Of a stretch of 64,000 nucleotides of DNA, positions 34,763 through 44,685 are shown piece by piece. Location: assembly GCA_947380655.1 (NCBI GenBank), contig CANCRX010000008.1, positions 6,672 through 70,671 of the forward strand. Direction: 5' to 3'. The notes under the pieces are model-generated. The model did not search any database. It saw only the letters and a program-made list of their open reading frames with translations, and was not told where the DNA came from. Each line of letters opens with the position of its first letter. Positions within the stretch are counted from its first letter, which is position 1. This stretch comes from Alcaligenaceae bacterium. GTDB lineage: Bacteria; Pseudomonadota; Gammaproteobacteria; Burkholderiales; Burkholderiaceae_B. The position numbers were made by a program, and so were the translations under genes.

Positions 34763-35190
34763 CAGCCAGCAGCAGGGGTTGCGCGCTGAGCACGAACCAC
34801 GAGCTTGCAGAAAGTTTCTGGCGTGTAAAGACGTGCGATGTGATCGACACGCATAGGTGTCTTAAAGCGTGACTCGTCAATCTCAGAGAGATAAACGCGC
34901 AGACGGGCCAGACCTTTCTCGGTCAGGATACCGCCCTGCTCGAATTCCTCAACGGGCATATCGCCGCGGACGTCTTCGATGATCTTGCCGCGTGGCACTT
35001 TGATTTTGAACGCGCGCTCAAGACGGAAAACCATATCGAGGAAATCGATGGATTCAGCGTCGAGGCCTTCGATCAGGGATACGTCAAGCTTGATGTCATC
35101 TACATCGCAGCCGAGGGCATCGGCCATCGTTTTCTGGACGGTTGGAAAAACCGCCATGATTTCTTCTTTAGTGATGACTGCTTCAGCCAT
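34762..35190 (-). CDS. Acyl carrier protein with C-terminal extension
   Basis: A 142-residue protein. Residues about 5-85 are an ACP; the phosphopantetheine serine is S47 in LDAESIDFLDMVF, a variant of the DSLD motif. The extra C-terminal 55 residues (from LARLRVYLSEID) are not part of a normal ACP and end in a basic segment that could bind a partner enzyme or membrane. It is the carrier expected to be loaded by the AcpS domain of the same operon. Confidence 0.88.
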   Translation of the reverse strand: MAEAVITKEEIMAVFPTVQKTMADALGCDVDDIKLDVSLIEGLDAESIDFLDMVFRLERAFKIKVPRGKIIEDVRGDMPVEEFEQGGILTEKGLARLRVYLSEIDESRFKTPMRVDHIARLYTPETFCKLVVRAQRATPAAG

Positions 35191-35267
35191 GATGGACTCC
35201 GGAAAATAGTACTAAATCGATAAAAAAGCGCCCAATTTTAACCTAAATGTGAGGAAAACCCCTACAT

Positions 35268-36026
35268 TTAGTCCATCTTGAAGCCGCCATCCACATACAA
35301 GACCTGTCCGGTAATGTAGCCGGCCATATCTGAGACCAGAAAACCGACTGCATTGGCGATTTCTTCGGCCTTACCGTAACGTTTGAGCAAAATACGCGAT
35401 TTCACCTGATCGTCAGCCAAGTCCCTGACTTGTTGCGACATTTCGGTCTCAATTACGCCAGGCGCCACAGCATTCACCTGAATCTTGCGCGGTGCTAGCT
35501 CAACAGCCAAGGCACGGGTCACGGCATCCACTGCGCCTTTACTGGCTGCGTAATTGGCCTGGCCTCGACCGGCTTTGTTACCTGCCACAGAAGACAAATT
35601 CACAATCCGGCCTGCGCGCTGGGACATCATGTAAGGAATCACGGGACGGGTCACATTAAACACCCCTCCCACGTTGGTATTGAGGACATCACTGATTTCG
35701 TCATCCTCCATTGCAGCCATCAGGTTATCGCGCACGATTCCGGCATTATTGACCAGAATATCAATGCGCTCGCAACGATCGGCGATGGCCTCTACAGCTA
35801 CCGCACACGCTGCAGAATCCGCTACATCCACCTGAATCGCTGTCGCCTGGCCTCCGGCAGCCTGAACCGCTGCGACGACTTCATTGGCCGCCGCTTCATT
35901 GCCACGATAAAAGAAATTGACCACCGCGCCCTGACTGGCAAGCAGCTCGACGATCGCGCGCCCGATCCCTCGTGAACCACCGGTGACAATGGCAACTTTG
36001 CCTGCAAGACCTGATTCGAATGCCAT
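35268..36026 (-). CDS. 3-oxoacyl-ACP reductase (FabG-like)
   Basis: A 252-residue short-chain dehydrogenase with GGSRGIGRAIVELL for NADPH, NNAGIVRDNL, and the active-site Ser-Tyr-Lys (NLSSVAG, YAASK). The VRDNLMAAMEDDE segment is typical of FabG. It lies five bases after the FabL-like gene and should reduce the 3-keto group made by the ketosynthase. The ATG at 36026 is chosen over an upstream start that would overlap the previous gene. Confidence 0.9.
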   Translation of the reverse strand: MAFESGLAGKVAIVTGGSRGIGRAIVELLASQGAVVNFFYRGNEAAANEVVAAVQAAGGQATAIQVDVADSAACAVAVEAIADRCERIDILVNNAGIVRDNLMAAMEDDEISDVLNTNVGGVFNVTRPVIPYMMSQRAGRIVNLSSVAGNKAGRGQANYAASKGAVDAVTRALAVELAPRKIQVNAVAPGVIETEMSQQVRDLADDQVKSRILLKRYGKAEEIANAVGFLVSDMAGYITGQVLYVDGGFKMD

Positions 36027-36031
36027 ATTGT

Positions 36032-36787
36032 TCAACCCGAAATACAAAAACCGCCGTCCACTACCAGCGTATGACCATTGACCCATGCTGCCTCAGGCAA
36101 GCACAGCAGATAAACCGCATCGGCGACATTGGCGGGCAGCAGGCTGGGACCAACGGGTGTGCGAGCGGCAAACTCGGATAAAACCTGGTCCCGGTTGGGG
36201 AAATGACTCAGGGCATCGGTATCGACGACACCCGCAGAAACCGTATTCACACGTATACCGCGTGGGCCAAGCTCCTGGGCCAACGTACGTACCAACGACT
36301 CGAGCGCAGCCTTCGAGGCACCGATGAAGCCATAATGCGGCATGGCGCGCTGAGCACCCAGGCTCGACATGGCGATGATTCGGCCGCCGTTTTTCATCAG
36401 GGGCGCGGCGTGCTGCGCGAGCAAATTGACTGCAAACGCGTTAGTTTCCATACACCAGCGAAAATGCTTAAGTGTCATATCCATGGCGGGCTTGAGCACG
36501 CCAGAGGCAGCATTGCTGATAACGATATCCAGATGACCAAATTCTTTAGTGATGACTTCAAACATCTCGGTCACACTATCAGGCACCCCGACGCTGGCCT
36601 GCACCGCAACGGCACGACGTCCCATCGCACGGACTTCAGCGCAGACCGCCTCAGCTTCGTCGTAGCTGTTGTAGTAGTTCGCGACGATATCGCAACCGGC
36701 TGCAGCGAGTTTTAATGCGCAGGCACGGCCAATTCCACGTGCGGCGCCAGTGACGAGCGCTACTTTGCCAGACAGGGGCTGAGTCAT
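36032..36787 (-). CDS. Enoyl-ACP reductase, FabL-like (SDR)
   Basis: A 251-residue SDR that resembles Bacillus enoyl-ACP reductase III (FabL) more than FabG: SNAASGVLKPAMDM, SSLGAQRAMPHYGFIGASK with the Tyr-x6-Lys spacing of enoyl reductases, and the near-identical VDTDALSHFPNRD. It is the first gene of the seven-gene operon. A dedicated enoyl reductase implies that the product chain is at least partly saturated. Divergent from mmsA. Confidence 0.85.
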   Translation of the reverse strand: MTQPLSGKVALVTGAARGIGRACALKLAAAGCDIVANYYNSYDEAEAVCAEVRAMGRRAVAVQASVGVPDSVTEMFEVITKEFGHLDIVISNAASGVLKPAMDMTLKHFRWCMETNAFAVNLLAQHAAPLMKNGGRIIAMSSLGAQRAMPHYGFIGASKAALESLVRTLAQELGPRGIRVNTVSAGVVDTDALSHFPNRDQVLSEFAARTPVGPSLLPANVADAVYLLCLPEAAWVNGHTLVVDGGFCISG

Positions 36788-36902
36788 GATGAAGGGGATG
36801 CTCCGTTGGGATTCGAATAAATGAACAAGGCTAAAATTTTACCCAACTTCAGCCAAACTACCTATCCATCTTACAATTACGCAACTTTGAAAAGGAATGA
36901 GC

Positions 36903-38426
36903 ATGTCTAAACATCCCCCGATGCCCGTTATGTCCACTCTGGTTTCGCACTGGATCAACGGCCAAGTTGTCTCTGACACCGGTGCGCGCGCGCAAGATGT
37001 CTTCAACCCAGCGACCGGTCAGGCGACCCGCAAAGTTGAGTTAGCAACACTGGCAACCGTCGATGCAGCAGTGGCCAGCGCCCGTGCCGCGTTCCCAGCC
37101 TGGGCCGATATGCCGCCGATCCGTCGCGCGCGCATCATGAACAATTTTCTTGCGCTGCTCAACGCGCGTAAAGACGAACTGGCGTCGATCATTACTCAAG
37201 AACACGGTAAAGTCTTTACCGACGCGCAAGGCGAAGTCATGCGCGGCATCGATATTGTCGAATTTGCCTGCGGTGCGCCACAACTGCTCAAGGGTGATTT
37301 CACCGATCAGGTATCAACCGGGATCGATAATTGGACTTTACGCCAGCCGTTGGGCGTGGTGGCAGGGATCACACCGTTTAACTTTCCGTGCATGGTTCCT
37401 TGCTGGATGTTCCCAGTCGCTATTGCAACCGGCAACACCTTCATTTTAAAACCAAGCGAACGCGACCCATCTGCTTCCTTGTTCATGGCCGAGCTCTTTA
37501 AAGAAGCTGGCCTGCCAGACGGCGTATTTAACGTTGTACAGGGTGATAAAGTGGCAGTCGATGGTCTGCTCGAGCACCCCGATGTCAAAGCGATCAGTTT
37601 TGTGGGTTCGACACCGATTGCTCAATACATTTATTCACGCGGCGCCGAGCTTGGCAAACGCGTGCAAGCACTCGGTGGCGCCAAGAACCACATGGTGGTC
37701 ATGCCGGATGCCGATATCGACCAAGCGGTTGATGGGCTGATCGGCGCGGCCTACGGTTCAGCCGGTGAGCGCTGCATGGCGATTTCAGTCGCCGTATTAG
37801 TTGGCGATGTGGCGGACAAAATTATTCCCAAGCTCGCCGAACGCGCGCGCACACTGAAAATCAAAAACGGCATGGAACTCGATGCCGAAATGGGTCCGAT
37901 TGTGACGCGTCAGGCACTTGAGCGCATCGAGGGATACATTGAAACAGGCGTTACAGAAGGCGCCAAACTGGTCGTAGATGGTCGAGGACTGAAAGTCCCC
38001 GGACACGAGCAGGGCTTCTTCACGGGTGGCACCTTGTTTGACCATGTCACACCAGAAATGCGTATTTACAAAGAAGAAATCTTCGGTCCCGTACTTGTGT
38101 GTGTCCGCGCCAAAGATTTTGCCCAGGCCGTCGAGCTGATCAATGCCCACGAATTCGGTAACGGTGTGTCCTGCTACACCCGTGATGGCAACGTTGCACG
38201 CGAATTTGGCCGCCGTATTCAGGTCGGCATGGTTGGCATCAACGTGCCGATCCCTGTCCCCATGGCCTGGCACGGTTTCGGTGGCTGGAAAAAGAGCCTG
38301 TTCGGTGATATGCACGCCTATGGCGAAGAAGGCGTACGGTTCTACACCAAACAAAAATCCATCATGCAGCGCTGGCCTGAGACTATTGGCAAAGGCGCTG
38401 AATTCGTGATGCCAACGGCGAAGTAA
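36903..38426 (+). CDS. mmsA: CoA-acylating methylmalonate-semialdehyde dehydrogenase
   Basis: Aldehyde dehydrogenase of about 507 residues that turns methylmalonate or malonate semialdehyde into propionyl- or acetyl-CoA in valine, inositol or beta-alanine breakdown. Landmarks: [20 protein letters not shown], the NAD segment [13 protein letters not shown], and the nucleophile in [14 protein letters not shown]. The second ATG (36903) has AAAGGA at proper distance. It is followed one base later by queC, an odd neighbour. Confidence 0.93.
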   Translation: MSKHPPMPVMSTLVSHWINGQVVSDTGARAQDVFNPATGQATRKVELATLATVDAAVASARAAFPAWADMPPIRRARIMNNFLALLNARKDELASIITQEHGKVFTDAQGEVMRGIDIVEFACGAPQLLKGDFTDQVSTGIDNWTLRQPLGVVAGITPFNFPCMVPCWMFPVAIATGNTFILKPSERDPSASLFMAELFKEAGLPDGVFNVVQGDKVAVDGLLEHPDVKAISFVGSTPIAQYIYSRGAELGKRVQALGGAKNHMVVMPDADIDQAVDGLIGAAYGSAGERCMAISVAVLVGDVADKIIPKLAERARTLKIKNGMELDAEMGPIVTRQALERIEGYIETGVTEGAKLVVDGRGLKVPGHEQGFFTGGTLFDHVTPEMRIYKEEIFGPVLVCVRAKDFAQAVELINAHEFGNGVSCYTRDGNVAREFGRRIQVGMVGINVPIPVPMAWHGFGGWKKSLFGDMHAYGEEGVRFYTKQKSIMQRWPETIGKGAEFVMPTAK

Positions 38427-38427
38427 A

Positions 38428-39126
38428 GTGAAGAAAGCTGTTTGTCTGTTAAGTGGTGGACTGGATTCCACCACCTCGCTTGCCATCGCTCAGGAAGAAG
38501 GTTTCGAGGTGTACGCCTTGAGCTTTCGCTATGGCCAGCGTCATTCTATTGAACTCGAAAAAGCCAAAGCCTTTGCCATCGCTCGCAAGGTCGCACGCCA
38601 CATCATTATCGATATGGACATGCGCAGTTTCGGTGGCTCTGCACTCACCGCTGATATTGATGTCCCGAAAGGACATCGCGTTGAGGACATTAGTGGAGGC
38701 ATACCGATTACCTATGTGCCCGCGCGCAATACGATTTTTTTAAGTTTTGCGCTGGGCTGGGCCGAAGTGCTTGGCGCAGAAGATATCTTTGTCGGTGTCA
38801 ACGCGATGGATTACAGTGGCTATCCGGACTGTCGTCCGGAATATATCGCCTCCTTTGAGTCCATGGCAAATCTGGCAACCAAGGCAGGGGTTGAGGGCCA
38901 CCAGAAATTAAAAATCCGTGCGCCGCTGATCGATATGACCAAAGCACAGATTACGCGCAGAGGTCTGGAACTTGGCGTTGATTTTTCTGAGACGAGCAGT
39001 TGCTATGACCCGGATCCGAACGGAAAGCCTTGCGGTCAATGCGACTCCTGTCTGCTCAGGGCAAAAGGTTTCGCAGAGATCGGTGTAGTGGATCCGCTCT
39101 ATCAAAAATTCGGACTGACTGCGTGA
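38428..39126 (+). CDS. queC: 7-cyano-7-deazaguanine synthase
   Basis: ATP-dependent conversion of 7-carboxy-7-deazaguanine to preQ0 in queuosine synthesis. A 232-residue protein with the PP-loop SGGLDSTTS, the ARNTIFLS and [15 protein letters not shown] segments, and a C-terminal zinc site ([16 protein letters not shown]). It starts with GTG one base after mmsA. The queD start overlaps its stop (GTGA), and queE follows, so queCDE form one operon. Confidence 0.97.
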   Translation: MKKAVCLLSGGLDSTTSLAIAQEEGFEVYALSFRYGQRHSIELEKAKAFAIARKVARHIIIDMDMRSFGGSALTADIDVPKGHRVEDISGGIPITYVPARNTIFLSFALGWAEVLGAEDIFVGVNAMDYSGYPDCRPEYIASFESMANLATKAGVEGHQKLKIRAPLIDMTKAQITRRGLELGVDFSETSSCYDPDPNGKPCGQCDSCLLRAKGFAEIGVVDPLYQKFGLTA

Positions 39127-40217
39127 ACGATCACCTACTGTACGTCGCTGCAGTCGGCTTTGAAGCTGCCTGTGAGGTGGATTGTCTGCCCGCTACGCAT
39201 CGTGCGGCACGTTTGCACGGCCATAGTTTCTTAGGTGAAGTCCGCGCTTGTCTGCCAAGCGGCTGGGCAGCCTTTGACGGCGCAGAAGTCGACACGCTAA
39301 CCCAGCATTTGCAGCAATGTGTCGCACCGCTTGACTATAGCCATCTCAACACGACCATCGCACTGCCTACGGATGAAAACATTGCGCGCTGGATTCGTCA
39401 GCACCTCAGCGTCCCGGGCATTGAAGCAGTTGGAGTGCAAAGCACTACGCACTCGGGTGTGGATCTGGATGCCAAGGATCACGCGCACGTCTGGCGTCGA
39501 TATATTTTTCAATCAGCACACCAGTTACCCAACGTGCCTGAAGGTCATAAGTGTGGCCGTATGCATGGACATGGCTTTGAAGTCATCTTGCATGCAGATC
39601 AGGATATGGGTACGCGCGACTTATCGATTGACTATGATCATCTGGACGAAATCTGGGCACCTGTCCATGCAGAGCTTGACCATGCCTGCCTCAACGATAT
39701 TCCCGGTCTGGAAAACCCCACCAGCGAAACGATTTCTGCCTGGATCTGGACTCGGCTCAAACCACAGTTACCTGAGCTTTCCTGGGTAACGGTCTATGAA
39801 ACAGGAAGTTGTGGTGCGCACTTTGACGGCAATCACTATCGGATCTGGAAAGAGTTCACACTGGATAGCGCCGTACAGCTTAAACACGCCCCGTTTGGTG
39901 ATCGCAGACGCAGGATTCATGGCCATACTTTTACCTTGAGGCTACATCTTCATGCTCCGCTTGATCAGGTCAAAGGCTGGACGGTCGACTTCGGTGATGT
40001 AAAAACTGTTTTTGATCCCATATTCAAACAACTCGATCACCAGCCGCTGTATCAACTGATGGGTGACGCAGACAGCGATGTGGCGAGTATTGCGCGACAC
40101 ATCAAAGCGCTCGCTTCTCCTCTGGTGCCTGAGCTTGATCGTATCGATCTGAATTCCACCCGCGGTTGTGGTGTGATTCTGCATTGGGGCGAACTCGGCC
40201 CCGCTCTGCCGGTATAA
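39123..40217 (+). CDS. queD: 6-carboxytetrahydropterin synthase with three tandem domains
   Basis: A 364-residue protein made of three PTPS/QueD domains: about 1-123, 124-240 and 241-364. Only the middle one has a full active site: zinc His133, His148, His150, catalytic Cys144, the Asp-His pair 186-187 and Glu226. In domain 1 the matching positions are Cys17, Ala28, His32, His34; in domain 3 Val251, Arg262, His266, His268; the Glu is missing in both. Spacing is conserved exactly, so these are true repeats. Normal QueD has about 120-150 residues. It makes 6-carboxy-tetrahydropterin for queuosine. GTG start overlaps the queC stop by four bases. Confidence 0.92.
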   Translation: MNDHLLYVAAVGFEAACEVDCLPATHRAARLHGHSFLGEVRACLPSGWAAFDGAEVDTLTQHLQQCVAPLDYSHLNTTIALPTDENIARWIRQHLSVPGIEAVGVQSTTHSGVDLDAKDHAHVWRRYIFQSAHQLPNVPEGHKCGRMHGHGFEVILHADQDMGTRDLSIDYDHLDEIWAPVHAELDHACLNDIPGLENPTSETISAWIWTRLKPQLPELSWVTVYETGSCGAHFDGNHYRIWKEFTLDSAVQLKHAPFGDRRRRIHGHTFTLRLHLHAPLDQVKGWTVDFGDVKTVFDPIFKQLDHQPLYQLMGDADSDVASIARHIKALASPLVPELDRIDLNSTRGCGVILHWGELGPALPV

Positions 40218-40223
40218 AGAGAC

Positions 40224-40859
40224 ATGGCTTATAGCGTCAAAGAAATTTTCTATACCTTGCAAGGCGAAGGCGGTCAGGCAGGATGCGCGGCAGTATTTCT
40301 GCGCTTTGCGGGATGCAACCTCTGGTCAGGACTTGAACGAGATCGCGCGACTGCGGTATGTCAATTTTGCGATACGGATTTTGTCGGTGTAGACGGCACA
40401 CTTGGTGGGAAATTTAAAACAGCTGAGGAGCTTGCCTTATTAGTAGCCGATCAGTGGCCAAGCGCTGATCATGCGTCAAGATTAGTCGTCTGTACGGGTG
40501 GGGAGCCACTGCTGCAACTAGACACCACATTGATTCAAGCTTTGCACGAACATGGTTTCAGAATTGCGGTGGAAACGAATGGCACCATTCCCGCACCCGA
40601 GGGGCTAGACTGGATTTGCGTGAGCCCAAAGTCAGGCGCACCACTCAATCAAACAAGTGGTCACGAACTTAAACTCGTATTTCCACAGTCTGAAGCAATG
40701 CCTGAAAAATTTGAGGGACTCGCGTTTGCTCATTTTTTCCTACAAGCAATGGATGGTCCCTCGCAAGCAGACAATATTGCTCAAGCTACGCAATATTGCA
40801 TGGACCATCCCAGATGGCGATTGAGTTTGCAGACCCACAAACTCATCGGCATCCGTTAA
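40224..40859 (+). CDS. queE: 7-carboxy-7-deazaguanine synthase
   Basis: Radical SAM enzyme that contracts the pterin ring to 7-carboxy-7-deazaguanine. The 211-residue chain has EIFYTLQGEGGQAG for substrate binding and the iron-sulfur cysteines in FAGCNLW and AVCQFCDTD, spaced C-x14-C-x2-C as in the short QueE clade. CTGGEPLLQ is the SAM-binding GGE motif. Third gene of the queCDE operon, six bases after queD. Confidence 0.95.
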   Translation: MAYSVKEIFYTLQGEGGQAGCAAVFLRFAGCNLWSGLERDRATAVCQFCDTDFVGVDGTLGGKFKTAEELALLVADQWPSADHASRLVVCTGGEPLLQLDTTLIQALHEHGFRIAVETNGTIPAPEGLDWICVSPKSGAPLNQTSGHELKLVFPQSEAMPEKFEGLAFAHFFLQAMDGPSQADNIAQATQYCMDHPRWRLSLQTHKLIGIR

Positions 40860-40866
40860 TACTTTT

Positions 40867-42141
40867 TTACTTGGGCTGTAGTGCCAGCGCAAACTCTGGC
40901 ACATAGGTCACCAGCATCAGCACCACCAGCATGATGGCAATAAAAGGCATGATGACGCGCGCGATCTGACTGAGCTTGAGCCCGCTGATCGCCATCCCGA
41001 CAAACAGACAATAACCAATCGGTGGGGCAGCCATACCGATCGCCACATTAGTCACGATGATCGCGCCAAAGTGAATCGGGTTAATCGAGAAACTATTGGC
41101 AATCGCGATTAGCAGTGGGCCCAGCACGACCATGATGGCGATCTCATCCATCACCGCAGCCAGCAAGAAGAACACCACGTTGAGCACCAGCAGCATGATC
41201 CATTTTTCATGGATATTCTGTGACAGCCAGGTCGCGAGTTTCGGTGCGATCTGCTCTTGTGCAACCAACACACCAAATCCGGTGGAGAAAACGATAATCG
41301 ACATGACAATCGCTGTGACTTTCAACGAGCGCCAGACGATCTCATTAATCATCGGCAGTTTGAGTCGTTTTTCAACAAACATGCCAATAATTAAAGCGTA
41401 AACGCAACTCACCACAGCCGCCTCAGTAGGCGTAAAAACACCGCCATAAATACCGCCCAGAACGATAATGGGTGCCAGTAATGCCCAAATACCGTCTTTT
41501 AACGCCAGGCCGATTTCACGCAGGCTCGCGCGTGGCTGGGTGGGAATTTTATTTTTCTTCGCATGCCAGTAGCACACGACGACCATACCCGCAGCCATAA
41601 TCAATCCAGGCAGAATTCCAGCGCTGAACAAGCGCGCAATAGACTGCTCAGCGATCACGCCCCAGATCACAAACGCGATGGAAGGTGGAATGAGTGGTGC
41701 GAGAATTCCAGCGCTCACAGCCAGCGCCGTGGCAAAGGCTTTACTGTAGCCACGCTCGGCCATGGCGGGGATCATGATCGCCCCGATCGCGGCAGTTGTG
41801 GCAGGCGCCGAACCCGAGATCGCCGCAAAAATCGTCGCAGCCAAAATCGTCACATGCCCTAGACCGCCCGTCAAATGCCTCACGAACACATCGGCAACTT
41901 TAATCAATCTTTGCGATAAACCACCTGCTGACATCAACTCACCTGCCAGCATAAAAAATGGAATAGCCAGCAAGGAAAAAGATTGCGTACCCGCCACAAT
42001 GGTTTGCGAGAGCAACAATGGTTCGATATCTGCAACCAGCAAAGAAAGCGCTACTACAATTCCAATCGCAAACGCGAACGGCACACCCAACAGCATCAAC
42101 GCCCCAAAACCGGCGGACAACAACCAAGCGGTACTACTCAT
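40867..42141 (-). CDS. dctM: TRAP transporter large permease
   Basis: A 424-residue DctM-type membrane protein with about twelve hydrophobic segments and landmarks MLAGELMSAGGLSQRLIKVAD, GILAPLIPPSIAFVIWG and VFTPTEAAVVSC. It overlaps the small-permease gene by eight bases. With the DctQ and DctP genes it forms a complete transporter whose operon continues from an amidohydrolase and a CoA-transferase gene on the same strand. Convergent with queE, eight bases apart. Confidence 0.95.
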   Translation of the reverse strand: MSSTAWLLSAGFGALMLLGVPFAFAIGIVVALSLLVADIEPLLLSQTIVAGTQSFSLLAIPFFMLAGELMSAGGLSQRLIKVADVFVRHLTGGLGHVTILAATIFAAISGSAPATTAAIGAIMIPAMAERGYSKAFATALAVSAGILAPLIPPSIAFVIWGVIAEQSIARLFSAGILPGLIMAAGMVVVCYWHAKKNKIPTQPRASLREIGLALKDGIWALLAPIIVLGGIYGGVFTPTEAAVVSCVYALIIGMFVEKRLKLPMINEIVWRSLKVTAIVMSIIVFSTGFGVLVAQEQIAPKLATWLSQNIHEKWIMLLVLNVVFFLLAAVMDEIAIMVVLGPLLIAIANSFSINPIHFGAIIVTNVAIGMAAPPIGYCLFVGMAISGLKLSQIARVIMPFIAIMLVVLMLVTYVPEFALALQPK

Positions 42142-42604
42142 TGAGGGACTCCGCCCAAGGCATTAAGCGTTCAAAAGAAAAGAGTGTCACCAGAACACCA
42201 AAGACCGGAGCACAAGCATATAAAAATTCAATCGGAAAACCTATTGCTGCAGAGGTTGAACCCCGCGTTTCAGAAACATACCCCCAGCCTGCATAGGTCA
42301 GGAACAAGCCAAGTCCAAGCATCAACACTGCACTAAACCGCTCAACAGTTTGATGCAAGCCTTTAGGTAAAACCTCAATAATTAAATCCATACGCGCATG
42401 CGTCATGCGCCGAATACCAATCGCTGTCGTAATCACAACCACCCAGGCAAAGCCAAGCAGTGCGAGCTCTTCACTCCAAGACAAGGATTTGCCAAAGACA
42501 TAGCGCAGGAATACTTGTGCGGCTAAAGAAAAAAGCATTAGCAACACAATGATTACTGCGGTGACTTTGAGTATTCGCTCCAGCCAATCAAATGCACGAC
42601 GCAT
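42134..42604 (-). CDS. dctQ: TRAP transporter small permease
   Basis: A 156-residue protein with four predicted membrane helices and the DctQ segment YVFGKSLSWSEELALLGFAW, then MTHARMDLIIEVLP. The ATG at 42604, with GGATAAG upstream, is preferred over a TTG four codons earlier. It sits between the receptor gene (15 bases away) and the large permease. Confidence 0.92.
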   Translation of the reverse strand: MRRAFDWLERILKVTAVIIVLLMLFSLAAQVFLRYVFGKSLSWSEELALLGFAWVVVITTAIGIRRMTHARMDLIIEVLPKGLHQTVERFSAVLMLGLGLFLTYAGWGYVSETRGSTSAAIGFPIEFLYACAPVFGVLVTLFSFERLMPWAESLNE

Positions 42605-42619
42605 GTTCTTATCCAATAA

Positions 42620-43615
42620 TTACTTAACGGCATCCAATGCCTGATTCATCATCGCATCGCCCACAGCAGCTCTGGTTTTTACATAGATTGGCTGAACGGC
42701 ATTACGGAACGGAACCATGTTGGTCACCTGGTTGATCGTCATACCTTTTTGTGCCAAACCTGCCAGCAGTATCTTTTCATTCTTTTCTGCTTCAATGCGC
42801 TGCAAAGCGGTTGCAGATTTTCCTGCCTCGATAACTGCTTTGCGCTGGTCAGGCGTCAGCTTATCCATCGCTTTCTTGGAGATCAGCAAAGCGATCATCG
42901 AATAGGTGTGATTAGTGAGTGACAGGAACTTAGTGACTTCAAACATCTTGCTGTTATCAATCACAGCAACAGGAAGCTCAAGGCCGTCGATCGTGCCTTG
43001 CTGCACAGCGGTGAAGGTCTCACCCCAGGCCATGGGAACGGCTGCCCCACCCAACGAGTTGAACATATCGATGAACAAAGGGTTTTGCATTACGCGATAT
43101 TTAACGCCCTGCACATCGGCCGGGGCATTGACCGGTTTTTTGTTGTTAATCATGTGACGGAAACCGCCTTCCATGTATCCCAACACGACGATGTTCTTTT
43201 TAGCCAGCAAGGCAGCAAGATCAGCACCAACTTTGCCATCCAGCACTTTTTGAGCCTGCGCCTCGCTGGTGTACAAAAATGGCAGATCATTAATCTGGAA
43301 TGCAGGCTCCATCTGCGCGACTACCGCATTGGTCACGATGCCCGCGTCCACCGTACCGAAACGGATACCTTCCATCACTTGTTTTTCATCACCAATCTGG
43401 CGGTTCGGATAGAGCTGAATCTGCACGGTGCCGTTGGTATCTTTTTCAACAGCGGCTTTAAAGGCGCGTGCACCGATCGCATATGGATCTGTTGCGCCAT
43501 CGGTCGTAGTCCAGCCAAGTTTGATGACGGTTTGCGCTGAAGCAGCAGGGATACCAAAGGCAGCCACTGCAGCAAACAGTGCAGAGGCAGCGAAGATGTG
43601 ACGGCGTTTGATCAT
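42620..43615 (-). CDS. dctP: TRAP transporter substrate-binding protein
   Basis: A 331-residue periplasmic receptor. The signal peptide ends SAQ after PAASAQ. Typical DctP features are YPNRQIGDEKQVMEGIRFG, VKYRVMQNPLFIDMFNSLGG (the arginine that binds the ligand carboxylate) and FTAVQQGTIDGLELP. The ligand is likely a carboxylate processed by the neighbouring amidohydrolase and CoA-transferase. Confidence 0.94.
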   Translation of the reverse strand: MIKRRHIFAASALFAAVAAFGIPAASAQTVIKLGWTTTDGATDPYAIGARAFKAAVEKDTNGTVQIQLYPNRQIGDEKQVMEGIRFGTVDAGIVTNAVVAQMEPAFQINDLPFLYTSEAQAQKVLDGKVGADLAALLAKKNIVVLGYMEGGFRHMINNKKPVNAPADVQGVKYRVMQNPLFIDMFNSLGGAAVPMAWGETFTAVQQGTIDGLELPVAVIDNSKMFEVTKFLSLTNHTYSMIALLISKKAMDKLTPDQRKAVIEAGKSATALQRIEAEKNEKILLAGLAQKGMTINQVTNMVPFRNAVQPIYVKTRAAVGDAMMNQALDAVK

Positions 43616-43678
43616 GTTATGTCTCCAAAGTGTTTTAATTTTTTCCGCATTATTCGAGGCGGTTAATCGTCTTTCAAG

Positions 43679-44554
43679 TTATTTCTGCACAAAAGCAGGA
43701 AAGTCATACAAAATTTCCGGATTATTCACCAGAATTTTTTGCCTTAACGCGGCATCAGGCAACCATTTAAAGACCGCATCGGCGATATCGCCATCATTTG
43801 GCATCGGTGCAGGAATGTTTGGATGCGGCCAGTCTGTTCCCCAAACCAGACGATCGGTACGCGTATTGAGCATAGCCTCGACAAAGGGAGCGATGGCGCC
43901 CCATTTGTCAGCAGGATCGACTACGCGATAAGCGCCTGATAGCTTGGCCCAAGCCACACCTTCTTTGATCAAGGCGCACATGTTTTTAAAACCAGGATTA
44001 TTGACATCTGGCACACTCGGATGACCAAAATGATCGAAGACCACTGGCACGCCGAGCGTCGATGCCCAGGCAGGGATCTCAGGCTGCGCGGCAACATCCA
44101 CTAAAAACTGGATGTGCCAGCCAAAGGGTTGGATCCGCTTGGCAAGAGTTTCTGCATCAGCCAATTGGTTGCCGCCTGCAAACAAAATATTGACCCGCGT
44201 GCCTCGGGTACCCGCCTGATGCAGCCTTTCAATTTCTTCTTCTGTGGTGTCCATTGACAACACACCGACTGCACGCAGTCGGTCCGAATGCGCACGCAAG
44301 GTATCGTAAAGCGTGCTGTGATCGTAGCCATATACGGAAGGATGAACCAGCACCGCTCGATCGGCACCGATCGTATCGTTCATTTTCTGAAAAGCAGCCC
44401 AAGGCGCGAGTGACGGGGTGTAAGAGCGATTTTCTGTATAGGGATACACAGCGGGATCTTCAAACACATGAAAATGGCAATCCACAGTCCCCGCTGGAAG
44501 TCTGTTTTTAGGCGCGACGTTCGGATCGAACGGCAAATATTCTGCTGTCGTCAT
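43679..44554 (-). CDS. Amidohydrolase-family hydrolase (LigI-like)
   Basis: A 291-residue TIM-barrel enzyme of the amidohydrolase_2 group that includes 2-pyrone-4,6-dicarboxylate lactonase. Motifs: HxH in DCHFHVFED near the N-terminus, FDHFGHPS, and the late Asp in VWGTDWPHPN. It probably opens a lactone or similar ester taken up by the TRAP system 63 bases downstream. No signal peptide; exact substrate unknown. Confidence 0.85.
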   Translation of the reverse strand: MTTAEYLPFDPNVAPKNRLPAGTVDCHFHVFEDPAVYPYTENRSYTPSLAPWAAFQKMNDTIGADRAVLVHPSVYGYDHSTLYDTLRAHSDRLRAVGVLSMDTTEEEIERLHQAGTRGTRVNILFAGGNQLADAETLAKRIQPFGWHIQFLVDVAAQPEIPAWASTLGVPVVFDHFGHPSVPDVNNPGFKNMCALIKEGVAWAKLSGAYRVVDPADKWGAIAPFVEAMLNTRTDRLVWGTDWPHPNIPAPMPNDGDIADAVFKWLPDAALRQKILVNNPEILYDFPAFVQK

Positions 44555-44685
44555 GATGATGGCTGTTGTCCCCTGCTGATATTCTTATCGTTAAACGACT
44601 AATTTGTGCATGAAAGTAACGCACAAATGACCCTGCTGGCTATCAGTCTTATCCCTAACACCATGCATCATGCAATACCCAGCAC

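Noticed and set aside
30028..36787. Aryl polyene cluster
   Set aside because: No ammonia lyase, glycosyltransferase, thioesterase or MMPL exporter, and a FabL-like enoyl reductase is present.
42998..43540. 180-codon open frame opposite the second dctP
   Set aside because: Shadow of a conserved gene with no family match.
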